NCBI GenBank assembly: GCA_039707465.1
Contig: CM077648.1
Span: forward strand, 76,322,119 to 76,386,118
Origin: Rhabdophis nuchalis
Lineage: Eukaryota > Chordata > Lepidosauria > Squamata > Natricidae
Length of the DNA: 64,000 bases
Direction: 5' to 3'
In this document: piece after piece, positions 9,707-21,650 of the stretch
How positions within the stretch are numbered: position 1 is the first letter of the stretch
Layout of the letters: every line of letters starts with the position of its first letter
Position numbers and translations under genes: made by a program
The notes under the pieces: generated by a model
Told to the model about the DNA's origin: nothing
What the model saw: only the letters and a program-made list of their open reading frames with translations
The model's database searches: none

Positions 9707-12649
9707 AAAATGGAAGTAAGCTATTGCTCCTGATACAGGCAAGAATCACACTGTTGTTGAAAAGTCTGCTTTTATTTATTGGGAAATTGTATATGTGTAA
9801 AAGTTAAATTAAGACAAAATAATCACCACTGAGACCAAATTAGAGCAACATTTGAAATGATCTATCTTTGCTCGTGATGAAGAAAAAATATGCTACAAAA
9901 ACGGCACCCTTCCTCTGAAAGACTAATTGTATTGTTAATCAACTCTCTGCTGGCTGAGAATGAGGCTGTCATTCTTTTCAATAGTTAAAGCACATTTATC
10001 ACTGCAGATACCGAGCTTTTCTGGCATTCAATTAACAATTAGTTAACTTTATAATGCATTTTCTTAATAGCCATGGGGTGTTTTTTTTGCCATCTACATT
10101 TCAAAAAATGAGTTTGCAATACAATATGAAGTTGAAGATACTAAATTTAATTAAAAGTGGATGATAGATATGCTTGGGCTTTATTACTGTACTGATGTTG
10201 GGTAAATATCATAATGCACAATATGCTTTCTAGTGAATTTGAAATATACACATTTCAGTGGTTTATTTCACACTATTTCACCTACAAATGTACACCCATT
10301 GCTTACATAATTAAAAAGAGAGAAATCTGTCTTTATCTTAAATGCAATTCCTTTCAGTGTAAAAGCTGTTTCACTTCTGTGGTGATTGGTTCTCTTCCTG
10401 GCAGTCTGTAAGCATAAAATTGTGAAAGTTATGAATTTGAAATTATTCCTTCTCCCAGATAATGATTCAGCACCTTTTCATTAGAAACTCTCAATGCCCA
10501 ACAATATATTTTTCAGCTTTCAGCTTTAATTTATTTCTCAACAATATTTCATAGGGGATATTGAGCTGCATGCAAACAATCACTTGCAACCCCCATTTAC
10601 AGAGCAGAAACTGGGGGATAACCCATTATATCTGTGCAGCTTTCTGTAAAATGCTTTCTTTCGTTCTTTTTTTACATCAGGGGAAGTAGAATTGAGGAAA
10701 CTGAATGTCGTGATGCAACAATTTTTATTTTTAATCAAAGGATAGATACAGGCAGTCTGAATGCAGGCTAAACATATTTTATTCAAGTTTGACTCCCTGG
10801 TGTAATGCAGCAAAGTCAGCCATTAGCAATGTTTCAAGCCATATCCTCCCCACTGTCCCCACTGGAACATTTTTCTTTGTTTACTCAATCATTATCTCCT
10901 GGATTATTTTTCATTTATCCTTAAAGGCATAAGACATTTAAATTGTTTCATGCTGCCAAGTTTTAGATTAACCAGGGCAGAGCTTCATTCTGATCTTTTT
11001 TCTATACTATCCTGTCAGATTTAATCTCAGAATGTGGTGTTATTGCAGGCTCAGTGAGAACTTAAATCAACAAAACATCTTATCTCCATATTTATCTGTC
11101 TAGTTATCTGTCAGTCTGTCAGCATACCTGTTCCCTGTCTACCCACCTGTCTTTCACTTTAGGATTCTCATTTGTAAAACTGTGCTAGAAACGGTCATGA
11201 AATTTGACTAAATAGCCCAGGTTGGTTTATCAGATTCAACTGCCTCCATAGACTTTGGAAGATTATCAGTACTTGTTTACTTCAGTTAAATAAAAGATTG
11301 CCATCTTTCATAGCTTGGGAAAAAATACAGTCATGATTACTTTAAATACATTAATTCATTTATATATGAATTAATAAGGAGTCATAAAATAAAAGAAATT
11401 GAATGATCCTGTCATAGCAACTCTTTCACCTTTAAAAAAATATTTACACTAAATAAAAGGGAGTGATATCCTACTCAAAAACAACCCAACTAATAATTTG
11501 CTATCATTCCATTCATTCGTTGCTACCCATACTGGTAACAGAGTATGCCCAAGACTGGGTCATTTCCCAAACAGTATTATCGGCAGGCCCTGGTTGAATG
11601 AACTGGTGTAATAACTACAGACTCTGGATGCTGGGGGAGTGCAATGGCCATAATTCAAAAGTTGTGGCAGGTTTTCAGAAGGCTGTTATAATGACAGCAC
11701 TGCGTAGGGGAAGCACAATCTTGGGTGCATGTTTTATTTATTTATTTGGAATACTTTTCATTGAGCTACACTATTCCTCCTTTAAATATGATTGCTCATA
11801 TTGCTGTTACAATCCTCATTAAGTTATTATTACTAAATGTATATACAGCATAAATATTTTTGACTGTCAAAAACAAAATGCTTCAGAAATGAAATATATG
11901 ATTATTATTAATTTACTTAATTTACTTATCTTAATTTACTTAATTTACTTATCTACCAGACTTTTACATTTATTCTTGGCAGTGTGAAAATTCCAAACAC
12001 ATTAAAATACATTGAAGCTGTTATCCTATGCTCATTTAATTTGAGCTTCTACTAAATTGACTAAGGTTTAATTCTGGATTATTATATTTCTGTACTTTTG
12101 GAGTCTTATTCTGATTCTGCTGGTGGCGTGACTGCATGGGTAGGAAGGAACAGATACGATTAAAACAAAGAGAAATATAAAAAATGCAGTTTTGATAGGA
12201 ATAAAAAATAATGAAATATGTGGGATAAAACCAAATTGAGAATGCTGGTAATAATATTTTAATCATTTGCATGTAAATGAGAGCATAATTAAAAATAATG
12301 ATATAATGTCATTTTCAAGGAAAAAAAATACACAGGAAGTCCTAAATCTGAGTATATTTAAAATAATAAGGTAGAAAGTATAGTCATCTCTGTGGCTGTC
12401 TGACAACTGAAATGGGTGCAAAGACTGTACATAACCTAATGGTTGCAAGAATGTCAAAATTATTGCCAACCAGCTAGCTGTCATGGGGTTTTGGAGAGTT
12501 GAAGTCCATACAACTTAAAATTGCCCCAGTCTGAAAAATACTGTCTTCTGCAAAGGAAAAATAACAAGAATGCATATAAAAATTATAGAAGTATTTGTTT
12601 GTTAGGTGTGTCTAGGGAAATATTTGTCATAATTGTGATTGAAATGGTA
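9707..12649. other. AT-rich sequence, mostly unrecognised
   Basis: No gene seen. It holds a two-copy 23-bp tandem repeat at 11910-11954 and a degraded MITE-like piece (GAGTTGAAGTCC...) near 12470-12530. Confidence 0.5.
11910..11954. repeat. 23-bp tandem duplication (two copies)
   Basis: The unit begins AATTTACTTAATTTACTTA and is repeated immediately. Confidence 0.85.
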
Positions 12650-13390
12650 TGACAGATGGCAGTGATTAGAATTTGAGAAGTGCAGCGTGGCTTAAGAAAG
12701 TCTGCAGATCGGTTTATTGAAAAATGTAGGAATATGAGAAGGAAAGTTTATTTCACATCTGTTGGGTGACAGAATAGATAAAATAAATAGGCTTGATTAT
12801 GGAATGTTTGACAATAATATGAACTTGGAGATAAATGTGATAATAGTTTACAATGGAAGAAAAGCACAAGAATAAATATAACATTCTGAAAATGGTTCAA
12901 CATGGAGAAGGATTAAAACAAGGATGTCTGATTTCCCCTTGACTATTTAATATATTTATGGTTAAATATATAGGAGATTTTTGGAATGAATTTAGAGATT
13001 TGTTAGTTGGGAACTACTGTATGCATATTATATGCCATATTGTTGGCTGAAAATCTAAATGGTTTTGCAGCAAATGTTAGATAGACTATATGATGCAGTA
13101 GGGAGTAGGAATTTTAAAAAATAATATACAATAGCCAAGATAGTTGTGTTTGACAGGGGATCAGGGTGAACAATGCCACATTGTGCATAAAAGGTGAAAA
13201 AGTACATGAAGTAAATGAATTTATGTTCTTTGGTAGATTGTTTACTCAAGGCAGGGAAATGGCTGAGAAATTTTAAGATATATAATTCTGTTATAATAGC
13301 AGTAGAAAAGCATTCTGTTGTCATTTAATTATGTGGAAGTGAATATGTCAAGAGAAATATAAAAAGTAGATTAAAAAACAAAAGTAATAA
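12650..13390 (+). pseudogene. Decayed non-LTR reverse transcriptase fragment
   Basis: Conceptual translation with stops shows the RT motif-B signature GLKQGCLISP*LFNIFM at about 12910-12960 and, further on, VNEFMFFGRLFTQGREM at about 13205-13265. Both resemble LINE RTs of the type 'VKQGCVMSPWLFN ... YLGRLFSRDGKM' (R4/Dong-like families). Many stops and frameshifts make this an old copy. The clade is uncertain. Confidence 0.5.
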
Positions 13391-13705
13391 TTCTGACTGG
13401 ATGGAATTGATGAGGCGCTCAAAAAAGAGTTGCATTGATATTCATCCCAGACTTTGTTCTGGCCCTCCTGTATGAATGTGGAAAAGTTGCAGAACAATGG
13501 AATGTGGCTTTATGCTCATCCCATTTGCTCCTGACTTGCACTTCTCAGGACATCAAATAAATGGAGTTTATGACTTCCGTAATCATCACATTCATGAAAT
13601 AATTCTTGATTGTCTGAGATCAGGCCACAAACAAGACATAAACTTTTATCAGAAAGAAAGTGAATCAAACGTTTGCAAGAAATGAAAAACAAAGTAAGTG
13701 AACAC

Positions 13706-14213
13706 ACTTGGAATACTGCATACAGTTTTGGTCGCCACGATGTAGAAAAGACGTGGAGACTCTGGAAAGAGTGCAAAGAAGAGCAACCAAGATGATTAGA
13801 GGACTGGAGACTAAGACATATGAAGAACGGCTGCAGGAGCTGGGTATGACTAGTTTGATGAAGAGAAGGACCAGGGGAGACATGATAGCAGTGTTCCGAT
13901 ATCTCAGAGGGTGCCACAAAGAAGAGGGAGTCAAACTTTTCTCCAAGGCACCTGGGGGCAGGACAAGGAGCAATGGGTGGAAACTAACCAAGGAGAGAAG
14001 CAACTTAGAACTAAGGAGAAATTTCCTAACAGTAAGAACAATTAACCTCTGGAACAGCTTGCCTCCAGCAGTTGTGAATGCCCCAACCCTGGAAGTCTTT
14101 AAAAAGATGTTAGACAGCCATTTGTCTGAAATGGTATAAGGTTCCTGCCCATGCAGGGGGTTGGACTAGAAGACCTACAAGGTCCCTTCCAACTCTGCTA
14201 TTGTATTGTATTG
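13706..14213 (+). mobile_element. CR1 LINE, 3' fragment
   Basis: Encodes the CR1 ORF2 C-terminus ([35 protein letters not shown] ... NLWNSLPPAVVNAPTLEVFKK) in one frame at 13708-14139, followed by the diagnostic 3'UTR GGTTGGACTAGAAGACC...CCTTCCAACTCTG and an ATTGT-type tail. 5'-truncated. Confidence 0.9.
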
Positions 14214-14565
14214 AATATCACTGAGAAGTTTGCAAAAACGGTTAAAGACTTTTTTGAGGAAAAAATATTTTTGGCCTGCTGAAAGGTTTCCTTATGGCAT
14301 GAAAACCAAAACAGATTAACCATAGAATAGTCATTTCTACTTCTATTTTGACCTTTCAATCTCCATCACAGTAATCACTTTTTATTGATTTTGTGCCCAC
14401 CTGTAGTAAAGATTTTATTGTACAAAACTAATTTCTCTTTCTAAAAAACAAGAGAGGATCCAGTTTGATGTAATTGTTAAAAGCATGGACAAAAGGTATA
14501 AAAACATGAATATCTATGGAGATTCTCAGTCATCCAGGTCATGATTGTCCCAACAGTGCTTTTTC
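14214..14565. other. AT-rich sequence, nothing recognised
   Basis: Spacer between a CR1 and an L1 end. Confidence 0.55.
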
Positions 14566-15066
14566 TGTTGTAAAAAAAAACTTTTTATTTTTAACATAAA
14601 AACAAATAAAAAAACATTCATCTTGTGCTTTGTACAACATGTCGTTCAGGCAAGCATTTTGTGCATCAGTACTTAAGATTACAAATATAACTGTCAGTTA
14701 TCCTTTCGTTACTTATATATCACCTTATTTTCCATATAGTAGCATTATTATTTATCAAGTCAATCTTTTTCCATAGTTATTCAATATATAATCCTTAAGT
14801 TTTTCTTTTTTCCAACCATTGGTAAAACATATTCCATATTTCATAAAATTATTCATTCTCCTGCTCTCTAATTTCATATGTTAATCTACTCATTTCTGCA
14901 CATTCCATGATCTTACGAATAACTTCCTCTTGTAAAGGTAATTTTTCATTTCTCCACTTTTTTCCAAATACAATTCTAGCGGCTGTCAAAACATTCACAA
15001 CCAAATATTTCATGTTTTTATCAAGTACTTCTGATGTAATTCCAAGTAGAAAAAGTTCAGGTTTAA
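14566..15066 (-). pseudogene. L1 LINE 3' end: ORF2 C-terminus, 3'UTR and poly(A)
   Basis: The minus strand reads in one frame from about 15066 to a stop near 14850 as an L1 ORF2 C-terminus, including LFLLGITSE, VNVLTAARIVFGKKWR and MECAEMSRLTYEIRE. It then runs through an AT-rich 3'UTR to a poly(A) tract (plus-strand T/A-rich at about 14568-14590). This shows that an ORF2-bearing L1 lineage existed in this genome, a plausible donor of machinery for the ORF1-only elements. Truncated at 5'. Confidence 0.75.
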
Positions 15067-15095
15067 AGTCTATGTGCTTGTGTGTCTCAGGGTTG

Positions 15096-15265
15096 AAGGT
15101 GAACTCAGGGTTTTATACCCAAAGGTGCTTTTTCAAAGGGCAACTGGACTTCCTGTTTTTTTCTTTGAATTATGTTTTTGAAGGCAACATGTCTTCAAAG
15201 AAAAACCAGAATATCCAGTTGCCTCTTGAAAAGCACCTTTGGGTATAAAACCCTGAGTTCACCTT
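15096..15265. repeat. Inverted repeat made of two PLE-type termini
   Basis: Left arm 15096-15169 and right arm 15194-15265 are reverse complements over about 72 bp with few mismatches, separated by a 24-bp spacer. The arm (AAAGGTGCTTTTTCAA, then GGCAACTGG, TTTTTCTTTGAA) also occurs at 37684-37725, next to a PLE endonuclease fragment. This is therefore probably a head-to-head pair of PLE ends. Confidence 0.75.
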
Positions 15266-15324
15266 TGGGGCAAACATTTCCAAAGTGTCACAAAGAAAAA
15301 TGCATAGGTTTGTCCTTCAAGTTA

Positions 15325-15405
15325 GCCTAAGAGAGGACTAGAATTCACAGCATCCTGGTTTCCAGCCTGGTGCCTTAAACACTACACCAACCTGACTGTT
15401 TCATC
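15325..15405 (-). mobile_element. tRNA-derived squamate SINE head fragment
   Basis: The minus strand begins with an A-box-like TTGGTGTAGTGTTTAAGGCA, followed by CCAGGCTGGAAACCAGGA and a B-box-like GAATTCTAGTCC. This matches the head of a common squamate tRNA-related SINE from memory. Only about 80 bp remain. Confidence 0.6.
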
Positions 15406-16076
15406 CTTTAGTTTTTTAATTAATTAATTAATCTCCCCAATGTAGATTATAGAGTCCTTATGGTGGACTCTAACCTCCACAAATGTACAGTATCTCATAC
15501 AGACTGCAGTGATTTTTGTGTAGTAGGAGTCCTGATAATCCATTTTTCACCTCTGTCTAAACTCCTCTCTCTTCAGTAGCTGCTACAGGACATGTGGGTG
15601 TTATAATCATGTCGATTCAGACAATTTTAAGCCCAAAATCGTCACGGTGACAGTAAATCTTACCTGGCTGAGGATCAATATTCACAGGGCCATCCAAAGC
15701 ATGTTTAAATTAGTTGTGACAAACAGTATGAAAACTGCAAAGCAGAATTTTACAGGAAAATCCCAACAAGCAGTCTAAACTGGTATTAGGAATCAGAGGT
15801 CCATCTTCTTTGTTTAGCTAATAAGCAGCTTTCTGTTCAGGGAGAGCCCTATGGTATATGTCCTTATCTCTTGCTACATGGAAGGCAATGCAATTTTCTG
15901 TAAATCCACCACCATGAAATGGCAATTATCCACTGCAGACAGATCAAATATAAAGAAACCGCAACAATACAGACATTTCTTTGGGAAGGTACCTCGGATT
16001 ACAGAGGGCAATTGACTTAGTGAACACAGTTAGAAGCACAATTTCTCTTAACTGCTTATGCACTACTTTATATGAG
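15406..16076. other. Unrecognised AT-rich sequence
   Basis: No gene seen. A short (TTAA)n-like patch lies at 15414-15432. Confidence 0.5.
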
Positions 16077-16155
<79 letters not shown>

Positions 16156-16157
16156 TC
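16077..16157. repeat. (CTTT)n microsatellite, about 20 copies
   Basis: Near-perfect array. Confidence 0.97.
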
Positions 16158-16404
16158 CAGCATCTTCCTGAGAGAGTCTCCTGAATTTTGATTTTCAGGG
16201 TTTTCTGTCAACTAGACAAACTCTTTTTGTGAACTCTTTTGACTAAGATCCATATATTAGACCTTTTGATTCTTGATTGCCATCAGATTTCAGGAACTGG
16301 GGGCTGCAGTAGGCATGTCAAGAGGATGGAATAGATTTTTGACTCTTGATTCCGATGGCATTTGGAGATCATGTTTTCCCACCTTCTTTTTCTTTCCTCT
16401 TTGT

Positions 16405-16463
16405 AACTTTGTGCCACTGTAACTTTGAATGGCCACTAAATGAACTATTGTAAATTGAGGTCT
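16405..16463. mobile_element. End fragment of the same TIR-type repeat as 9485-9706
   Basis: Reads GTAACTTTGAATGGCCACTAAATGAAC...GTAAATTGAGG, corresponding to the opposite end of that repeat family. Confidence 0.5.
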
Positions 16464-16619
16464 CTATGTTATTGTTCCTAATCAAACAAGTCAGGTTAGC
16501 CATTTCTGCAAATTCAGCCATCTTAACCATCCATTCCTGCATCGTAAGTATTTGTATTATTCTTCCATTTTTGTCCATATAATAACCTAATTGCCATTAC
16601 CATATATAAGATCAATCAT

Positions 16620-17070
16620 CCATAATGTAATTGATTATCCCTAATAGAAAAAAAATAATCTGGTTTCATCCGGATGTTAATTTTTAATTTTTTTCTGCAT
16701 TATTACATGCATTTGTATCAAATGCTGGTACTTTTTCACAAATCTACCATGCATGGTAAGATGTCCCTTTGGGCCTTACATACTTTTAACAACGATTCAA
16801 AATATCCTTATATCTTAGACTTATGTATATCCCTGGTGGCATATACCAACAGTATATTATTTGATAAAAATTCTCTTTTAAATTGTAAGTCTTTGTAGAT
16901 CTCAGTCCTTTTAACAACATTAGATCTCATTGATACTGCTGTATGCTGCTCTAACCAACATTCTGAACCCGTTTGATCATATACTCCTTAACTTGTTAAT
17001 CTTCTCTTTTAGATCTCAACAAAATTTACAATGTTTCCAGTTATGTCACATGTTGCTTTATTCCTGGTTA
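16620..17070 (-). pseudogene. Degraded L1 ORF2 C-terminal fragment
   Basis: Conceptual minus-strand translation, broken by stops, contains PKGTSYHAW (the conserved 'YHMWW' region of L1 ORF2) followed by a segment ending MKPDYFLLGI, which overlaps the start of the L1 piece at 14566-15066. It is therefore a separate copy, not its continuation. Confidence 0.6.
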
Positions 17071-17079
17071 TTTCCTGAC

Positions 17080-17585
17080 TCCCGCCAGCGGAGCTGGTGG
17101 CAGACTCAGACAGTGAGGAGGATGGGGAGGAACATGTCCTGGAGTCTGGGGAAAGCTCTGATGTGTGCTCTGCGTTGGAGTCAGAAATGGGGCCAGGACT
17201 GTCTGACAGTTACCAGCTACCTTTGGAGTTGGAGATAAGTGGGGTTGAAGAACAGCTGAAACTTGTTCCCCGATGTACGCATGTGCAGAGCTGTCAAGAT
17301 AATGGAACAATCAAGGAACAGAGGTCAACTCAGGAGTAAAGGCACAACAGGACACTGAATGCCCCCTCCCTTAGGGAATAAATAGGAACAAAAGGGGAGC
17401 GGTGTTTGCAGGAGACAATTAGTGTGAAGATTTGCTTATCTGAGTTGGTGGCTCACGGAGACTCCTTGCCAAGTATCTCCTTGGTCATGTTGTGCCTGGA
17501 AGATATCGGCCTGGTAACTCTCCAAGGACTCATAAGGTCTGTGGTTGCAATTCACCCTTGAAAGACTGTATTAGTTTTAGTTTAG
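17080..17585 (+). mobile_element. Unclassified LTR-like or retroelement 3' segment
   Basis: Starts with an acidic coding-like stretch (SDSEEDGEE..., 17097-17339), then GGGAATAAATAGGAAC, a TATA-like box at about 17376, then a GT-rich region ending near CCTTGAAAGACTG. The layout resembles the end of a retroelement reading into an LTR, but no second LTR or recognised domain was found. Confidence 0.3.
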
Positions 17586-17604
17586 TTTAATACAATAATA
17601 CAAT

Positions 17605-17985
17605 ACAATAATACAATAATACAATAGCAGAGTTGGAAGGGACCTTGTAGGTCTTCTAGTCCAACCCCCTGCGTGGGCAGGAACCTTATACCATTTCAGA
17701 CAAATGGCTATCTAGCATCTTTTTAAAGACTTCCAGGGTTGGGGCATTCACAACTTCTGGAGGCAAGCTGTTCCAGAGGTTAATTGTTCTAACTGTCAGG
17801 AAATTTCTCCTTAGTTCCAAGTTGCTTCTCTCCTTGATTAGTTTCCACCCATTGCTTCTTGTCCTGCCCCCAGGTGCCTTGGAGAATAGTTTGGCTCCCT
17901 CTTCTCTGTGACACCCTCTGAGATATCGGAACACTGCTATCATGTCTCCCCTGGTCCTTCTCTTCATCAAACTAGACATACCCAG
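17605..17985 (-). mobile_element. CR1 LINE, 3' fragment
   Basis: The minus strand carries the CR1 C-terminal coding block ([25 protein letters not shown] ... NAPTLEVFKKMLDSHLSEMV) and 3'UTR, with an AATAC/ATTGT tail at 17588-17625. Its 5' side stops exactly where the L2 3' end begins (17986). Confidence 0.9.
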
Positions 17986-20900
17986 CTTATATACCGCCCT
18001 TTTCACCAGAAAGGGACTCAGGGCGGTGCACAGAAAAGTAAAACCCCACAATATACAAAATTTAAAAAACAATTAAACCAATATAACTGTGCTAAAATTG
18101 AATAAATAGTTAAAAACCCATAAATAACAAATTAAAATATTCCCTAGTCTATGTCAGGCCGGCTAGATGAAAGAAATGAGCTTTTACCATCCGACGGAAG
18201 AGTCATAGGTCCATGATGGTGCAGATATCGGGGGGAAGGTCGTTCCAGAGTGTCGGACCCGCCACAGAGAAGGCTCTTCCCCTGGGGGTCGCCAGTCGGC
18301 ATTGACTGGATGATGGCACCCTAAGAAGGCCAACTCTGTGAGAGCGGACAGGTCGAAGGGAGGAATGTGGTAGGAGGCGGTCTCTCAAGTAACCAGGACC
18401 CGAGCCATGGAGCACTTTGAAGATGGTAACTACGACCTTGAAGCGCACCCGGAAGACCACAGGCAGCCAGTGCAGCTCGCGCAGGAGAGGTGTTACGAGG
18501 GAGTAACGAGAGACTCCCAGAATCCCCTGCGTGGCTGCATTCTGCACTAGCTGGAGCCTCCGGGTGCACCTCAGGGGGAGCCCCATGTAGAGGGCGTTGC
18601 AGTAGTCTAGGTGGGAAATAACGAGGGCTTGAGTGACCGTGCGTAGGGCATCTCGATCTAGAAAGGGGCACAACTGGCGTATCAGGTAGACCTGATAGAA
18701 GGCCCCCCTGGCCATGGCCGTCACATGGTCGTCTAAGGACAGCCGTGAGTCCAGGAGGACACCTAAGTTGCGGACCCTTTCCGCGGGAGCCAATGACTCA
18801 TCCCCGATAGCCAACGATGGAGTTAGTTGACTATATCGAGATGCCGGAAACCACAGCCACTCGGTCTTGGACGGGTTGAGTCTGAGTTTGTTACTCCCCA
18901 TCCAGAGCCGCACGGCCTCCAGACACTGAGACAGCACTTCCACGGCATCGTTGGGGTGGCCAGGGGTAGAAATGTACAGCTGCGTGTCGTCAGCGTACTG
19001 ATGGTATTCTACCCCAAAGCCACAGATGATCTCACCCAACGGCTTCATGTAGATGTTAAACAGGAGGGGTGAGAGAACCGAGCCCTGAGGTACCCCACAT
19101 AAAAGGGGCCTCGAGGTCGATCTCTGCCCTCCTGTCAGTACATACTGCGACTGGCCAGAGAGGTAGGAGGAGAACCACTGCAATACAGTGCCTCTCAATC
19201 CCAGCCCCTCCAGCCGGTGCAGAAGGATACCATGGTCGATGGTATCAAAAGCCGCTGAGAGGTCTAATAGGGCCAGGACAGAGGAACAACCTCTGTCTTG
19301 GGCCCTCCAGAGATCATCAACCAACACGACCAATGCCATCTCCGTGCTGTGTCCGGGACGGAAGCCGGACTGGCGCGGGTCTAGATAGACGGTTTCCTCC
19401 AGGTGTCAGGAGAACTGTTGAGCTACCACACTTAGCCAGAAAGCTAAGGTTGGAGACTGGACGCTAGTTAGCCAATAATGCTGGGTCCAGGGAGGGCTTC
19501 TTGAGGAGAGGCCTCACCACCGCCTCTTTCAAGGTGGCCGGAAGAGACTCCCTCACTCAGAGATGTATTTACTATCTCCTGGAGCCAGCCTCGTATAACC
19601 TCCTGGGAGGCCAGTACTAGCCAGGAGGGACACGGGTCCAATAAACATGTGGTAGCATTCAGTCATCCCAACAACCTGTCCATGTCATCAGGAGTCACAA
19701 AGTCAAAGTCTTCCCATAAAACGGTCTCAAAACCTGCCCCCGATTGCCCGCCCGGATCTACCTCATTGGAGATCAGCTCGCTCCGGATCTGAGCGACTTT
19801 ATCCAGCAGATATTGACCGAACTCCTCTGCACGACCCTGTAAAGGAGCTTCCCGCGGCCCCTGTTGGAGAAGGGAGCGGGTTACTCTAAACAGGGTGGCA
19901 GGGCGGTTATCTGCGGATGCGATAAGGGCAGCGAGATAGTTACATTTCGCTGCCCTTATCGCCACGAGGTAGGTCCTTAAGTGGGACCAAGCACGTGTTC
20001 GAACAGATTCGGCGCAAGTGGATCTCCAAATACCCTCCAGGCATCTCTTGCATCGCTTCAATGCCCTCAACTCCTCGGAGAACCAAGGGGCCAGGGCAGA
20101 TCGGCGATGCGTGAGAGGTCGCAAGGACACGACCCGGTCCAGGGCCCCAGTGGCCGCGTTATTCCAGGCGACCACCAGGACCTCAGTCGAGTCGTGGGTC
20201 AGGGTTCCCGGTATTGGCCCAAGCTCCGTCTGGAATCTCTCTGGATCCATCAGGAGCCTGGGGCGGAACCATTGTGGAGTATCCGGTTCTGCCTCCCCGT
20301 GGTGGGGTGTAGCGGTTGGGAAGTCTAGTCGAAGGAGAGAGTGATCTGACCATGACAGGGGGGTGATCGTTAAGTCCCCTAATCCCAGATCACTCCTCCA
20401 CTGGCCGGAGATAAAGAAAAGATCCAGCGTGTGGCCTCCGGTGTGAGTGGGGCCCTGAATTACTTGGGCCAGGTTCATGGCCGTCATGGAGGCCATGAAC
20501 TCCCGAGGTAACTCAGAGGTTTCGCCTACCGATGGCAGATTAAAGTCCCCCATGACTAAAAGCCTGGGGGTCTCAACTGCCATCTCGGCTATCACCTCGA
20601 GGAGCTCGGGCAGGGCTGCTGAGACATAGCGGGGAGCCAGGTACACAATCAGCAAGCCCAACTGCCTCCCACGGCCCCACTTCATACCTAAGGCCTCACA
20701 GCCGGCGATCTGCGGCACAGCGGTCTCCCTCGGAGCTAGATCCTCCCTCATAATAACCGCCACCCCCCACCCCTGCCTAGGGCTCGTGGCTGATGGAAAG
20801 CCTGGTAGCCTGGCGGGCACATTTCCACGAGGGGCACCCCCCCCTCAGGACCCAGCCAGGTTTCCGTGACACCTACCAGGTCCGGCTCCCTCTCTAATAC

Positions 20901-21245
20901 CAAATCATGGATGAGGGGGGCCTTGTTGATAACGGACCTGGCGTTAAGCAGCATCAGCCTCGAGCCCCCGCCCTGGGAACTCTGACCCCCTGGGTTGAGA
21001 GAAGAGCCCTGGAGATCGGAGCGCGCAACCTCTTGTAAACAGCGAGTGCGCGCTCCCGACAACTGATTTGGTCTCCGGCTCCTGCCATACTTACCCCTCC
21101 CACACACTGTCCTGATAGAATGACACTCTGGTTGAATGACCTTCTTACCCCCCCTTGAAATGGACACCACGTCCTCCCCGTCGGGATTACAAGCCGGTCT
21201 GTACACAATACCCTGTGGGTTATACCCCCCACCCACCTCCCTAGT
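17986..21245 (-). mobile_element. L2 LINE, copy 2 (nearly complete coding region)
   Basis: The 3' terminal stem motif (ACCGCCC...GGGCGG) lies at 17993-18028, followed on the minus strand by UTR, RT and endonuclease, up to an N-terminal region at about 21236. Same family as 53838-58476. It lacks the simple-repeat tail and abuts a CR1 fragment, which suggests a deletion or insertion at the junction. Confidence 0.82.
18203..21236 (-). pseudogene. L2 ORF2 (endonuclease-RT), frameshifted
   Basis: Three open pieces: 21236-20748 (N-terminus and start of endonuclease, LLNARSVINKAPLI), 20820-19663 (endonuclease, GDFNLPS and SWSDHSLL, plus the linker), and 19339-18203 (RT with LDLSAAFDTIDHG, GVPQGSVLSPLLF, an intact YADD box and C-terminus). 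Frames change near 20750-20820 and between 19663 and 19339. Motif C is intact, unlike copy 1. The protein would be dead because of the frameshifts. The last codons also differ from copy 1. Confidence 0.8.
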
Positions 21246-21504
21246 CGGGACTTTGCTGGATGTGAATGCTAGAAATTCACATTAGGCAAATAAAAAGAGG
21301 ATTTGTTGAGACAAGGAGTCTGTTTCATGATTTTGTGAAGCTTTGGTCAGAACACTCCCAAAGCTAAGGCACATGTGCAAATAACATGTCCTTATCCACT
21401 GCCCTCCTACTTTCTTCTCAGACAAGGAAAACAGCTTGCATAGAACAAATACTAGACTTACTCTCTTTTCTAGAGAAGTATGGCATAGTATTCATGTTGC
21501 CACC

Positions 21505-21650
21505 AAAAGCTGTGGGTGCTCCAACATTGGCGGTTTTTAAGAAGAGTCTGGACAGCCATTTGTTTGAAATGGCAGGACTTCCTGCCTGAACATGAGATTG
21601 GACTAGAAGACCTCCAAGGTCCCTTTCAACTCTGTCATTCTGATATTCTG
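21505..21650 (+). mobile_element. CR1 LINE 3' end
   Basis: GTGCTCCAACATTGGCGG...TTTGAAATGG then GATTGGACTAGAAGACCTCC and CCCTTTCAACTCTG. A diverged CR1 subfamily. Confidence 0.75.

Noticed and set aside
15981..16184. Frame with repeated FLSF
   Set aside because: Translation of the (CTTT)n microsatellite.
16620..17070. Continuation of the L1 end at 14566-15066 split by insertions
   Set aside because: The two pieces overlap at the same conserved FLLGI motif, so they are separate copies.
17097..17339. Acidic 80-residue protein as a host gene
   Set aside because: Low-complexity start, no exon structure and TATA-like sequence right after; more likely part of a repeat.
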